64,000 nucleotides of DNA, taken from Anoxybacillus pushchinoensis (GTDB taxonomy: Bacteria > Bacillota > Bacilli > Bacillales > Anoxybacillaceae). Location of the stretch: positions 1 to 64,000 of the forward strand of contig NZ_FOJQ01000008.1 in assembly GCF_900111795.1 (NCBI RefSeq), read 5' to 3'. Each line of letters begins with the position of its first letter. Positions within the stretch are counted from its first letter, which is position 1. A model generated the notes under the pieces. The model had not been told where the DNA came from and searched no databases. It saw only the letters and a list, made by a program, of their open reading frames with translations. Position numbers and translations under genes: made by a program. Shown piece by piece: positions 55,874 through 64,000 of this stretch.

Positions 55874-56539
55874 ATGGAAGCTTTTTTACAACGAATTGCT
55901 TCACGACTTGGACGCGATGTGCGTACGTCTGTAGAACGCCCGAAATGGAAACATGCCCCGCAACATACCGTATTTCAAGGGTATAGCCAAGACGAGTTGC
56001 TTGATGAATTAAAAAAGCAATGTACGCGCATTCATACGACGCTTGTCGAAACGACAGCGGGTCGTCTCGTTGACGCGATAGACGACGTTATAGCGGCACA
56101 TGGCGGCGGCCCGATTGTCGTCGCCAACGATGAGCGTTACGAGCAGTTTGGATTAAGCTCGCTTTTCACGCGCGAAGATGTACACGTATGGGATCATACG
56201 CTCGGACGGGCGAATATCGAAGCGGCTGAGCGAGCCAATATTGGCATCACCTTTAGCGATATAACATTAGCTGAATCAGGAACGGTTGTGCTATTAAACA
56301 ACCGCGATCAAGGGCGGACGATTAGCTTTTTGCCAAAAACGTATGTTGCGATCATCCCGAGAAGTACTATCGTTCCGCGCATGACGCAAGCGGCTCGCAC
56401 TATTCGCGAACGAGGACACGTACCATCATGCATCAACTTCATTACAGGTCCGAGCAACTCCGCAGATATTGAAATGAATTTAGTCGTCGGCGTGCACGGA
56501 CCGGTGAAAGCGACATATATCGTCATCACCGACCGATGA
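55874..56539 (+). CDS. lutC: LutC, L-lactate utilisation LUD-domain protein
   Basis: A 221-residue LUD-domain protein with ITLAESGTVVLLNNRDQGR and the C-terminal GPSNSADIEMNLVVGVHGP. It begins right after the lutB stop. It is slightly shorter than B. subtilis LutC. A terminator overlaps its end. Confidence 0.92.
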   Translation: MEAFLQRIASRLGRDVRTSVERPKWKHAPQHTVFQGYSQDELLDELKKQCTRIHTTLVETTAGRLVDAIDDVIAAHGGGPIVVANDERYEQFGLSSLFTREDVHVWDHTLGRANIEAAERANIGITFSDITLAESGTVVLLNNRDQGRTISFLPKTYVAIIPRSTIVPRMTQAARTIRERGHVPSCINFITGPSNSADIEMNLVVGVHGPVKATYIVITDR

Positions 56540-56560
56540 GCAGCGAACAAGCTGCTCTTT
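56534..56560 (+). terminator. Terminator of lutABC
   Basis: GAGCAGC and GCTGCTC form a 7 bp stem with a 6-base loop and seven T; the lutC stop lies at its left arm. Confidence 0.85.
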
Positions 56561-56674
56561 TTTATTCCGATCAGATTAGTGAAATTATCAGAAAGTTAAG
56601 AAGGAATAGCAAAAAATGTAGCGAATATAATCAAAAATATAGTAGAGAGGGAGTTAGTCGGGGAGGGAAACCAT

Positions 56675-58852
56675 TTGAGTGCGAAAGGAAATATGATTGA
56701 AAAACCACAATCCATCCACATGGCCAAACAAGAAAAAGAAGCGATGGAGGAGAAAATTCGTCAATATCGTTTTATTTTTGAACAAGCGACAGATGCGATT
56801 GCGTTAGTGAATAAAGACGGTGCGTTCATCGACATGAATGAAGCGGCGTGCCGCCTGTTTCGTGCGTCAAAAGAAAAACTGCTACAAAAACATTTTCAAG
56901 ACTATTTGCATCTTGTTCCTGAACATGTTTTCCAATTTCAAAAACAAATGCTTCATAAGTTCGGGTCATACGATGACGAGCTTGTTATCCGTTTAGCTGA
57001 TGGCGAAACGAAGCATGTGCAATTGTTTATGCGCCGCCACCCATCATTTGATTTATACATCATCCGCGACATTTCCTCAAAAAAAGTGCTTGAGCGTGAA
57101 CGTTCGATTAACGAAACGTTATTTAAAGATTTGTTTAACCGCGCAGGCGACGGCATCGTCATTTTTGATGTACAAGGGCGATTTATTGATGCGAATCCTT
57201 CCTTTTGCGCGAGCGTCAACGTAAACAAAGAGGAGCTGTGCAAGCTTTCCATTCAAACATTTATCCCGATCGAATATCATCATTTGTTCGAACAACTGTT
57301 GCTGACGTTAAAGCGCACAGGGACAGTATCGAGCGAACTGCCGTTTATTTTAGCGGACGGCATGCAAAAGCTGTTTGAAATTACCCTTACGGCGAACGTA
57401 CATAGCGGCTTTTTTATGGCGATTATGCGCGACGTCACCGAAAAACGAAATATGGAAATGAACTTACAGCGAAGTGAAGAGCGGTTTCGTGCCATTTTTG
57501 AACAAGCTCACGAAGCGATTTTCATTTGCGATGATTGTGGCAACATTTTGCGCGCCAACCCTGCGGCAAGCCGAACGTTTGAATTGCCGCTCCACGATCT
57601 TGTCCATGCGAACGTCTTGCAATTTGTCGATGCAAAAAGTAAAAAAGTGCGCCGCGTGCTGCGCCAATTTTTCCGCGACGGAGAAATTCGCGACGAATTA
57701 ACGTTTCATATGCCAAATGGAGAGCGAAAACAGCTTGAATTTACGTCAAAAAAAGGAGTCATTAACGGCTACCATTTAACGATTTTTCGCAACGTTAGCG
57801 AACGTAAAAAAATGGAGAAAGAGTTGCGCGAACAAGAACAAAAATTTCGCAGCATATTTAATCATGCGATGGACGGGATGATGTTAATTGACGATGAGCA
57901 GCGCATTTTTGATGCGAATCCGGTAGCGTGCCGCATTTTCGCTTTAAAAAAAGAACAGTTGATCGGAAAACGTGTGCACGCTTTTATCGGAACGAATCAT
58001 TTAAAACATTTTCAAACGTGGTTGAGCAAAGCAGGGGAAGAAGAAGAATTCGTCATGGTGGACGGAAAAGGGAAACAAAAAATTGTTGAACTGTCGTTTA
58101 AACGAAACGTCATTGAACATGTTGGACTTATGATGGTGCGCGACATCACGGAGAAAAAAGAAATGGAAGAACGTCTGCGCAAGTCGGATACGTTAAACGT
58201 CGTCGGACAGCTTGCGGCAGGAATCGCCCACGAAATTCGCAACCCGATGACGGCGTTAAAAGGGTTTATTCAACTGTTGCAAGGAAGCATGAGTCATGAG
58301 AACGAAACGTATCATATGTACTTCGAGGTCATTATGTCGGAATTAAAACGAATTGAATCGATTATTACCGAGTTTCTTGTGCTCGCTAAACCGCAAGCCA
58401 CTCATTATGAAAAAAACGATGTCGCGAAAGTGATGCAAGAGACGGTTGACTTATTAAGCGTGCAAGCGACGATGCATAACATTCAAATTGAAGCCACATA
58501 TGAGCCGATTCCGCCCGTTTATTGCGATTCGAAACAACTGAAACAAGTGTTTATTAACATATTAAAAAATGCGATCGAAGTGATGCCAAAAGGCGGGACG
58601 ATTACCGTGTCCGTTCAGCGTGTCGACGAACGGGTGCGCATTGCCATTCGCGACCAAGGTTGCGGCATTCCGAAAGAAAAAATAAAAAAAATAGGCGAGC
58701 CGTTTTATACGACGAAAGAGCGAGGCACAGGGCTCGGATTAATGGTAAGCTATAAAATTATCGAAGAACATCATGGACGCATTGATGTCGAAAGCGAAGT
58801 CGGCGTGGGCACAACGTTTTATATTACTTTACCAGCGACGAACGATATATAG
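56675..58852 (+). CDS. PAS-rich sporulation-type sensor histidine kinase
   Basis: A 725-residue soluble kinase with four PAS repeats (each opening like FRFIFEQATDAI, FKDLFNRAGDGIV, FRAIFEQAHEAIF, FRSIFNHAMDGMM), a HisKA domain with His519 in GIAHEIRNPMTALKGF, and an ATPase domain (NILKNAIEVM, DQGCGIP, GTGLGL). No membrane helix is present, as in KinA and KinE. TTG 56675 follows GGGGAGGG by 7 bases; ATG 56693 is an alternative. It probably feeds Spo0F/Spo0A. The signal is unknown. Confidence 0.87.
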   Translation: MSAKGNMIEKPQSIHMAKQEKEAMEEKIRQYRFIFEQATDAIALVNKDGAFIDMNEAACRLFRASKEKLLQKHFQDYLHLVPEHVFQFQKQMLHKFGSYDDELVIRLADGETKHVQLFMRRHPSFDLYIIRDISSKKVLERERSINETLFKDLFNRAGDGIVIFDVQGRFIDANPSFCASVNVNKEELCKLSIQTFIPIEYHHLFEQLLLTLKRTGTVSSELPFILADGMQKLFEITLTANVHSGFFMAIMRDVTEKRNMEMNLQRSEERFRAIFEQAHEAIFICDDCGNILRANPAASRTFELPLHDLVHANVLQFVDAKSKKVRRVLRQFFRDGEIRDELTFHMPNGERKQLEFTSKKGVINGYHLTIFRNVSERKKMEKELREQEQKFRSIFNHAMDGMMLIDDEQRIFDANPVACRIFALKKEQLIGKRVHAFIGTNHLKHFQTWLSKAGEEEEFVMVDGKGKQKIVELSFKRNVIEHVGLMMVRDITEKKEMEERLRKSDTLNVVGQLAAGIAHEIRNPMTALKGFIQLLQGSMSHENETYHMYFEVIMSELKRIESIITEFLVLAKPQATHYEKNDVAKVMQETVDLLSVQATMHNIQIEATYEPIPPVYCDSKQLKQVFINILKNAIEVMPKGGTITVSVQRVDERVRIAIRDQGCGIPKEKIKKIGEPFYTTKERGTGLGLMVSYKIIEEHHGRIDVESEVGVGTTFYITLPATNDI

Positions 58853-58881
58853 TACAATAGACTGACAGCTAAAGAGGTGGA

Positions 58882-59120
58882 TATGATGTCTTCGTCCGGC
58901 AGTAAGCGAACTGCTTGAAAAAGGAACGGACTATTCGTTTCACGGACGTCGATACGTTATCGTATAACCATTTTACAACGGAAGATTTCGCAAAGTTAAA
59001 ACAAATTGATGAACTCATTGCCCGCACAAGCAAGAAATATCTGCCGAAGTCATTCAGTTGCTCGATGAACTGATTGAAAAAGTCGAAAAAGAACGAACGT
59101 TTGAAACCCACCTCGCGTAA
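58882..59120 (+). pseudogene. Decayed small gene with frameshifts
   Basis: AAAGAGGTGG precedes ATG 58892 and a frame that stops within 12 codons. Another frame then encodes LEKGTDYSFHG-like or RTIRFTDVDTLSYNHFTTEDF and LKQIDELIARTSK, and a third gives SAEVIQLLDELIEKVEKERTFE to TAA 59118-59120. The pieces join into one helical protein of about 75 residues only with two or more frameshifts. The family is not recognised. A terminator follows. Confidence 0.45.
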
Positions 59121-59136
59121 GGTGGGTTATTTTTTC
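59105..59136. terminator. Bidirectional terminator at the end of the mtn/ABC operon
   Basis: AACCCACC and GGTGGGTT form an 8 bp stem with an 8-base loop and six T. The ABC permease gene ends beside it on the minus strand. Confidence 0.85.
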
Positions 59137-60086
59137 GCTATATGGGACAACGCAAGTGCAAAAATTAAAATGGCGCCTTTGACAATATCTTGAGCGTAAT
59201 ATGGCACGTTCATCATCGTCAGCCCATTTAACAATACGCCAATGAAAATCGAACCGAGCAACGTGCCGATGACGTTCGGCTTGCCAGCGCCGAATACAGA
59301 AAAGCCGATGAACGCCGCTGCGACCGCATCCATTAATAACGGCGCACCTGCCGACACTTGTCCGGTGCCGATGCGCGAAGCGAGCACAATGCCACCTAAA
59401 GCTGCAAACGCTCCGCTAATCATATAAGCATACGCGCGATAGCGATTGACCGGAATGCCGGTTAGTCTTGCGGCTTCGCGGTTTTCTCCGGTCATATAAA
59501 ACATTCGCCCTGCTTTCGTGTACGTTAAAAAAAGATGGGCGCAAACGACGATGATGAGCATAAGCAAGACGGAAAAAGGGATGCCAAACAGCTCTCCTTG
59601 CCCGATAAACAAAAAAGAAGGGATAAACTTGCCCGGCGCTACACCACCTTCTGGAAGCGGCATGTCATTATAAATGGAAAATCCTTTCGTATATGTGAGC
59701 TGAACGCCGTTGACGATATACATGACCGCTAACGTCGCCAACAAATCAGGCAGCCGCAGTTGAATCGTTAAAAACGCATTGCACAACCCGACGAGCACTC
59801 CGAGAAGAAGCGGAATGATGAGCGCGACAAATAGTTCTTGCCGATGTAAAACGAGCGCGGATGCGCTAGCGATCGTCGCTAAGCTAGCGGTTGAGCCGAC
59901 CGATAAATCGAACCCATCGACGATAAGCGAAAATGTGATTCCAATTGCGACGAGCGTGACGATAGAAATGGATCGTAAAATGTCGCTAAAATTCGCATAC
60001 GTGAAAAAAGAGTCGAGCGTCGCGCTAAAAAAAGCGATGACGACAACAATCGCAACGATCGTTCCGTATTTATATAAAAATTTCAC
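59127..60086 (-). CDS. Ribose-type ABC transporter permease, probably for methylthioribose
   Basis: A 319-residue permease of the CUT2 (RbsC-like) family with about ten helices; DGFDLSVGSTASLA and the loop EAARLTGIPVNRYRAYAYMISG are family features. It starts 2 bases after the ATPase stop, last in the operon mtnK-mtnA-receptor-ATPase-permease. Context, not sequence, points to methylthioribose; ribose or autoinducer-2 import are alternatives. Confidence 0.85.
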   Translation of the reverse strand: MKFLYKYGTIVAIVVVIAFFSATLDSFFTYANFSDILRSISIVTLVAIGITFSLIVDGFDLSVGSTASLATIASASALVLHRQELFVALIIPLLLGVLVGLCNAFLTIQLRLPDLLATLAVMYIVNGVQLTYTKGFSIYNDMPLPEGGVAPGKFIPSFLFIGQGELFGIPFSVLLMLIIVVCAHLFLTYTKAGRMFYMTGENREAARLTGIPVNRYRAYAYMISGAFAALGGIVLASRIGTGQVSAGAPLLMDAVAAAFIGFSVFGAGKPNVIGTLLGSIFIGVLLNGLTMMNVPYYAQDIVKGAILIFALALSHIAKK

Positions 60087-60088
60087 CT

Positions 60089-61576
60089 TTATTCACCTCC
60101 GCTCATGTCATGAACGAGCTGTTCGTATGTCGTTTCATATGCTTTCACTCGCTTAATGAAGCGACCGTCCACCATGACGTAAATGGTATCGGCGATATGA
60201 AGAAGCTCTTGGCATTCGCTCGTGAAATAAATAATCCCCTTTCCTTCGTCCGCAAGCGAGCGAATAATCGCAAACACTTCTTCTTTCGCATGCACGTCAA
60301 TGCCTTTTGTCGGCTCATCAAAAATAAAGACGTCGCCATTTGTTTGCAGCCATTTCCCGATGACGACTTTTTGTTGATTGCCGCCGCTTAAGTTTTTCGC
60401 AAGCGCAGTCGGCGAAGACGGACGAATATGTAACGAAGAAATGAGGCTTGTGGCGATCGTGCGCTCACGTCGTTTGTCAATCCATTGCCATGGAGCGATG
60501 TTTGACAATAGCCGCACCGTCAAATTTTTTTCGACCGTTTCGTTCATAAATAGCCCTTGTTTGCGCCGTTCTTCTGGAATGAAACAAACGCCAGCTTCAA
60601 TGGCGTCTTTTGGTGACGACCATGCTTGTTTTTTGCCGCGGACGATGCGTTCGCCTGTCGTTTTTACGTGAGCGATCATACTTTCGGCGAGTTCTGTTTT
60701 TCCCGCTCCAACGAGGCCGGCGATGCCGACAATTTCCCCGCGGCGTACAGTAAGGTCGACCGTCGTTTTCGTTTTCGGAATGTATAGTTGCTTCACTTGA
60801 AAAAGCGGCTCTCCGCTTATTTCACGACGATGTTTTTGGCGCACGTCCGCTCGTCGTCCGACCATATGGCGCACGATATCTTCTGTCGCTAGCGACACAT
60901 CGCCTTCGTAAACGACTGTCCCATCGCGCAAAATCGTCATGCGGTCGCAAATGCGTTTTATTTCGTGAAGTTTGTGCGAAATGTAAATAAACGCCACGCC
61001 TTGCGTTTTTAACTGTTCAATCATCGCAAACAACCGGTTCGTTTCTTCATCGCTAAGCGAGGCGGTCGGCTCGTCTAAAATGATGTAGCGCGCGGAAGAG
61101 GAAAGGACGCGCGCCAGTAAAATGAGCTGTTTTTCATGAAGCGTGCACGTTTGTACGGGCGCATCGAGCGACAAATGTTCCAAGCCGACGCGCGCAAGAA
61201 GCTGTGTGACAAATGAACGTTGCTTCGTTTTTGAAAACAACGGTTGTTTTTGCGCGACGATATGTTCGGCGAGCACGTTTTCGTATACGGACAAAGCAGG
61301 GAACAACGCGGCATCGACTTCTTGTACGACATGTCCGATGCCCGCTCGTTTCGCATCTTTTGGTGAAAAAAAGGTGTGCGTCTTTCCGTCGATGGCAATC
61401 GTTCCGCGCGTCGGCTGCAACACGCCGGCTAAAATGTTCATTAACGTGCTTTTTCCTGCTCCGTTCATTCCTAAAAGGGCGTGAACTTCGCCCGGTTGGA
61501 CATGGAAGTTCACGCCGTTTAATACGGTGACGTCACCAAATGAATGGACGATCTCATTCATGCGTAAGCCGCTCAT
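60089..61576 (-). CDS. Ribose-type ABC transporter double ATPase, probably for methylthioribose
   Basis: A 495-residue protein with two ATPase domains as in RbsA. The first has Walker A GMNGAGKST, an altered signature (TLHEKQLILLARVL) and IILDEPTASL; the second has a Walker A variant GLVGAGKTELAE, LSGGNQQKVVIGKWL and FIFDEPTKGID. It overlaps the receptor gene by 4 bases. It energises the permease at 59127-60086. Confidence 0.88.
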   Translation of the reverse strand: MSGLRMNEIVHSFGDVTVLNGVNFHVQPGEVHALLGMNGAGKSTLMNILAGVLQPTRGTIAIDGKTHTFFSPKDAKRAGIGHVVQEVDAALFPALSVYENVLAEHIVAQKQPLFSKTKQRSFVTQLLARVGLEHLSLDAPVQTCTLHEKQLILLARVLSSSARYIILDEPTASLSDEETNRLFAMIEQLKTQGVAFIYISHKLHEIKRICDRMTILRDGTVVYEGDVSLATEDIVRHMVGRRADVRQKHRREISGEPLFQVKQLYIPKTKTTVDLTVRRGEIVGIAGLVGAGKTELAESMIAHVKTTGERIVRGKKQAWSSPKDAIEAGVCFIPEERRKQGLFMNETVEKNLTVRLLSNIAPWQWIDKRRERTIATSLISSLHIRPSSPTALAKNLSGGNQQKVVIGKWLQTNGDVFIFDEPTKGIDVHAKEEVFAIIRSLADEGKGIIYFTSECQELLHIADTIYVMVDGRFIKRVKAYETTYEQLVHDMSGGE

Positions 61577-62691
61577 TGCTTATTCACCTTTGCCTCTAAC
61601 GTTTTCATCCACGGTGAAACCGCAACGTTCGATTGTCCCCAGCCTTGGATGTAGTTGTGCAAATCGTTCATCGTAATCGCTGTGTTTGGTAAATCGGAAC
61701 GTTTCACTAAATGCGGCTCAAGTGAGTAAATGTTTGGTGTCGGCTCGCCAGCAATTTTTTGGTAAGCAAAGCGCACTTGTACGCGCCCAACTTCCGCTGG
61801 ATCGGTAGCAGTCGTTGCGACCCAAGGGCTGTTTGGCTGTTGAATGATTTGTAAATCTTCATCGCTTAAGTCGATGCCGTACACTTTAATTTCTGTTCGG
61901 CCTGCTTGTTGAATGGCGCGCGTCGCTCCTTTGGCGAACTCATCCCACGTCGCAAACACCGCATCGATGTCGCCTTTGTTCGGATATTTTTTCAAAATCG
62001 CTTCCATTTGCGTTTGTGTATCTAATGCAGTATTGGCGCTTGCGGTGCCGAATTTCGCCACTTCTTTTATGTTCGGATATCGTTTTTGAAACGCTTCATA
62101 AATGACGTGGCGCCGCTCCATCGGCGTAAAACCGCCGACCCAAATGGTGACAATTTCCCCTTCGCCGTTTAAATCTTCCGCTAACGTTTTTAACGTTTTC
62201 CACGCTAAGCTGTAATCGTCTTGGTCAATAACCGTGACGCCCGGAATGTTTAAGTCGTTGTCGAATGCGACGACGTGAATGCCTTTCGCGAGCGCTTTTT
62301 CAACAGGCGCTTTGAGCGCGTCGGCGCGTCCGTGGTCTAGTAAAATGGCATCGACGTTTTGGTTGATTGCTGTTTCAACGTATGAGGCCATTTTCGTTAA
62401 ATCGTTGTCGGCGTTATAAATTTGCACGTCGCCGCCAAATTTCGCGACTTGTTCTTTTACGCCGGCGATATATTGCGATGAAAACGTGCCGATCGACATT
62501 TGCATAATGGCAGCAATCTTAATCGGCTTTTGTAACGCTTCTGGAATGTCGGCTTGTTCTGTTTCTCCTTTTGCTTCTTCTTTCGCTTCTTGTTTCGGCT
62601 GTTCGGCCGGTTTCGATACGGCGTCTTGTTCATTCGTGCAACCTGTTAAAAGGGCAAATATAAGCACGATGAGTATTGATAGTTTTTTCAT
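61573..62691 (-). CDS. Ribose-type ABC substrate-binding lipoprotein, probably for methylthioribose
   Basis: A 372-residue receptor with lipobox LLTGCTN and an acidic linker of about 30 residues. The binding fold (Peripla_BP_4) shows [19 protein letters not shown] and [22 protein letters not shown]. Its ATG overlaps the mtnA stop by 4 bases and its stop overlaps the ATPase start by 4 bases, so the receptor gene is embedded in the salvage operon. This is the main evidence for methylthioribose as ligand. Confidence 0.85.
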   Translation of the reverse strand: MKKLSILIVLIFALLTGCTNEQDAVSKPAEQPKQEAKEEAKGETEQADIPEALQKPIKIAAIMQMSIGTFSSQYIAGVKEQVAKFGGDVQIYNADNDLTKMASYVETAINQNVDAILLDHGRADALKAPVEKALAKGIHVVAFDNDLNIPGVTVIDQDDYSLAWKTLKTLAEDLNGEGEIVTIWVGGFTPMERRHVIYEAFQKRYPNIKEVAKFGTASANTALDTQTQMEAILKKYPNKGDIDAVFATWDEFAKGATRAIQQAGRTEIKVYGIDLSDEDLQIIQQPNSPWVATTATDPAEVGRVQVRFAYQKIAGEPTPNIYSLEPHLVKRSDLPNTAITMNDLHNYIQGWGQSNVAVSPWMKTLEAKVNKQ

Positions 62692-63722
62692 GTGAAAACC
62701 CCCTCAAATAATGTCGGTAGCTTCGTTTTGTAGTCGCCAGACACGATGCCTTTTTCGGTAATGATGCCGGTAATGAGTTCATGCGGCGTAACGTCAAATG
62801 CAGGATTGTACACGTTCACATTCGGCGCGATGTTTACACCAGCGATATGGGTCACTTCTTCTTTCGCCCGTTCTTCAATCGGAATGTCGTCCCCTGTTTC
62901 CGTCTGTAAGTCGATCGTCGATAGCGGAGCGGCGACGTAAAACGGAATGTTGAACGCGTTCGCTAAAATCGCTAAGCCGAGCGTGCCGATTTTGTTCGCT
63001 GTATCGCCGTTGGCGGCAATGCGGTCTGCCCCGACGATGACGGCAGAAATGCGCTTTGCTTTCATCGTTTGCGCCGCCATATTGTCTGTAATGAGCGTCA
63101 CATCGACGCCAGCTTGCGAAAGTTCCCAAGCGGTAAGCCGCGCACCTTGCAGCACAGGGCGCGTTTCGCAAGCGTACGCATGAAGCGTCATTTCTTTTTC
63201 TTTCGCTAAATGAAACGGTGCGAGCGCCGTGCCGTATCGGGCGGTAGCAATCGCCCCCGCATTGCAAATCGTCATGATGCGATCGCCGTCTTGGAACAAA
63301 GAAAGGGCATGTTCGCCGATGCGTCGGCATACGTCTTCATCTTCAACTTGAATGCAAATCGCTTCATGAATGAGCGTCGTTTTCGCTTCATTGACCGAGG
63401 TGGCGTTGGCGACGCTTTTCATAAGCCGGTCAAGCGCCCAAAATAAATTGACGGCGGTCGGACGCGAACTTGCTAAATAGTCGCGGTCGCGCTTTAAATT
63501 GGCGTGAAACTGTGCTAAGTCGTTTGTTTCATACGATTTTGCCGCAAGCGCTAACCCGAAGGCAGCGGTCATGCCGATTGCTGGCGCCCCGCGCACTTTT
63601 AACGCGACGATCGCGTCCCATACGTCTTTTATATTTTTTAACTCTAAATATTCAGTCTTATGAGGCAACGCTTGTTGGTTTAAAATCGTAATATGCGTAT
63701 CGTGCCATTGTACAGATTTCAT
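62688..63722 (-). CDS. mtnA: Methylthioribose-1-phosphate isomerase
   Basis: A 344-residue enzyme converting 5-methylthioribose-1-phosphate to 5-methylthioribulose-1-phosphate in methionine salvage. Family features: [18 protein letters not shown], catalytic Cys in [16 protein letters not shown] and catalytic Asp in [28 protein letters not shown] precedes ATG 63722. It lies 15 bases after mtnK and overlaps the receptor gene. Confidence 0.95.
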   Translation of the reverse strand: MKSVQWHDTHITILNQQALPHKTEYLELKNIKDVWDAIVALKVRGAPAIGMTAAFGLALAAKSYETNDLAQFHANLKRDRDYLASSRPTAVNLFWALDRLMKSVANATSVNEAKTTLIHEAICIQVEDEDVCRRIGEHALSLFQDGDRIMTICNAGAIATARYGTALAPFHLAKEKEMTLHAYACETRPVLQGARLTAWELSQAGVDVTLITDNMAAQTMKAKRISAVIVGADRIAANGDTANKIGTLGLAILANAFNIPFYVAAPLSTIDLQTETGDDIPIEERAKEEVTHIAGVNIAPNVNVYNPAFDVTPHELITGIITEKGIVSGDYKTKLPTLFEGVFT

Positions 63723-63737
63723 CGTATCGTCTTCCCC

Positions 63738-64000
63738 CTAGCTGTTGACATGTGCGGTTTGTTCAACGAGACGTTTGATAGCATGAATCGGCAAATGTTC
63801 ACGTTGCACGATGAGTTCGCGTCCGAGGCGAAGAGCGTGCCGTTTTGCTTCTAGCCGCCGTTCAAGCGGCAATTCGTCCAAATCAGCTACGTGCGCTAAG
63901 CCGATCGTGCGGCGAATGACTTCGCAACCCGCAAATCCGATCGCTTCGACGAGCGCATCGCTTACGATGTCGTCGAGTACGAAAGAAACGCGCGCATACG
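63738..64000 (-). CDS. mtnK: Methylthioribose kinase, C-terminal part (runs off the window end)
   Basis: The last 86 codons of Mtn[38 protein letters not shown] and a helical tail to TAG 63738-63740. MtnK phosphorylates 5-methylthioribose, feeding MtnA. It is the first visible gene of the salvage and transport operon. Confidence 0.88.
   Translation of the reverse strand, partial: YARVSFVLDDIVSDALVEAIGFAGCEVIRRTIGLAHVADLDELPLERRLEAKRHALRLGRELIVQREHLPIHAIKRLVEQTAHVNS

Noticed and set aside
60089-61576. Xylose or autoinducer-2 transporter as the default label for the ABC genes
   Set aside because: CUT2 sequences alone do not decide the ligand; overlapping genes with mtnA make methylthioribose the better hypothesis.

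Overview
The window reads as chromosomal DNA of a moderately thermophilic, endospore-forming member of the Bacillaceae, most like the Anoxybacillus/Geobacillus group. This rests on strong AGGAGG-type ribosome sites, GTG and TTG starts, two sporulation-type histidine kinases, a Bacillus-type lutABC/lutP/lutR locus, ykoS-ykoT, mtnK-mtnA, DUF3905, and frequent intrinsic terminators. Taxonomy is inference from gene content only; no rRNA or tRNA gene is seen.

Layout. 1-4.2 kb: an accessory block with the end of an IS66-like element, a cadC-cadA cadmium-efflux operon with two palindromic operators, and a dead ISL3-type IS abutting cadA. 4.3-7.8 kb: a TAXI-type TRAP transporter (receptor, DUF1850 protein, fused permease). 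7.9-10.6 kb: a katG remnant, an EamA exporter, azlCD, an interrupted small ORF and an XRE regulator. 10.9-14.8 kb: asparaginase, aspartase and a frameshifted malic enzyme, together a route from asparagine through fumarate to pyruvate. 14.9-18.9 kb: a Fur-controlled ferric iron ABC importer. 19.2-21.4 kb: a DUF1611 protein coupled to an ornithine/alanine racemase-like enzyme. 21.4-24.8 kb: an island with an EcoRII-like restriction-modification pair bracketed by two direct copies of an IS1182-type end, followed by a 145 bp MITE with ISL3-type ends.

24.9-29.0 kb: a gluconate locus (LacI-type regulator, kinase, permease) with three matching operators and a cre site. 29-41 kb: azoreductase, a glycosyltransferase with a HipA-like kinase, a cell-wall amidase, ykoS-ykoT, an MFS pump, a KinB-like kinase, a frameshifted amino-acid permease, a yybP-ykoY (Mn2+) riboswitch upstream of a TerC protein, and ferritin. 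41-48 kb: a DnaD-like protein, glycolate oxidase genes glcD-glcF with a CdaR-type regulator, and a chemoreceptor. 48-50.8 kb: a sugar-permease remnant, DUF3905, an operon of three microproteins, and a B12-binding radical SAM protein. 50.9-56.5 kb: lactate permease, LutR and lutABC, with matching palindromes in front of both lutP and lutA. 56.7-58.9 kb: a PAS-rich kinase. 59.1-64.0 kb: one compact operon, mtnK-mtnA followed by a complete ribose-type ABC importer, best read as methylthioribose uptake and salvage.

The most notable points are the mtnKA-ABC operon, the restriction-modification island whose two IS ends both sit directly behind terminator stems, the ISL3-type MITE, the microprotein operon, and the DUF1850 gene locked inside a TRAP operon. 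Single-base frameshifts in malic enzyme and the amino-acid permease could be real or could be sequence errors.
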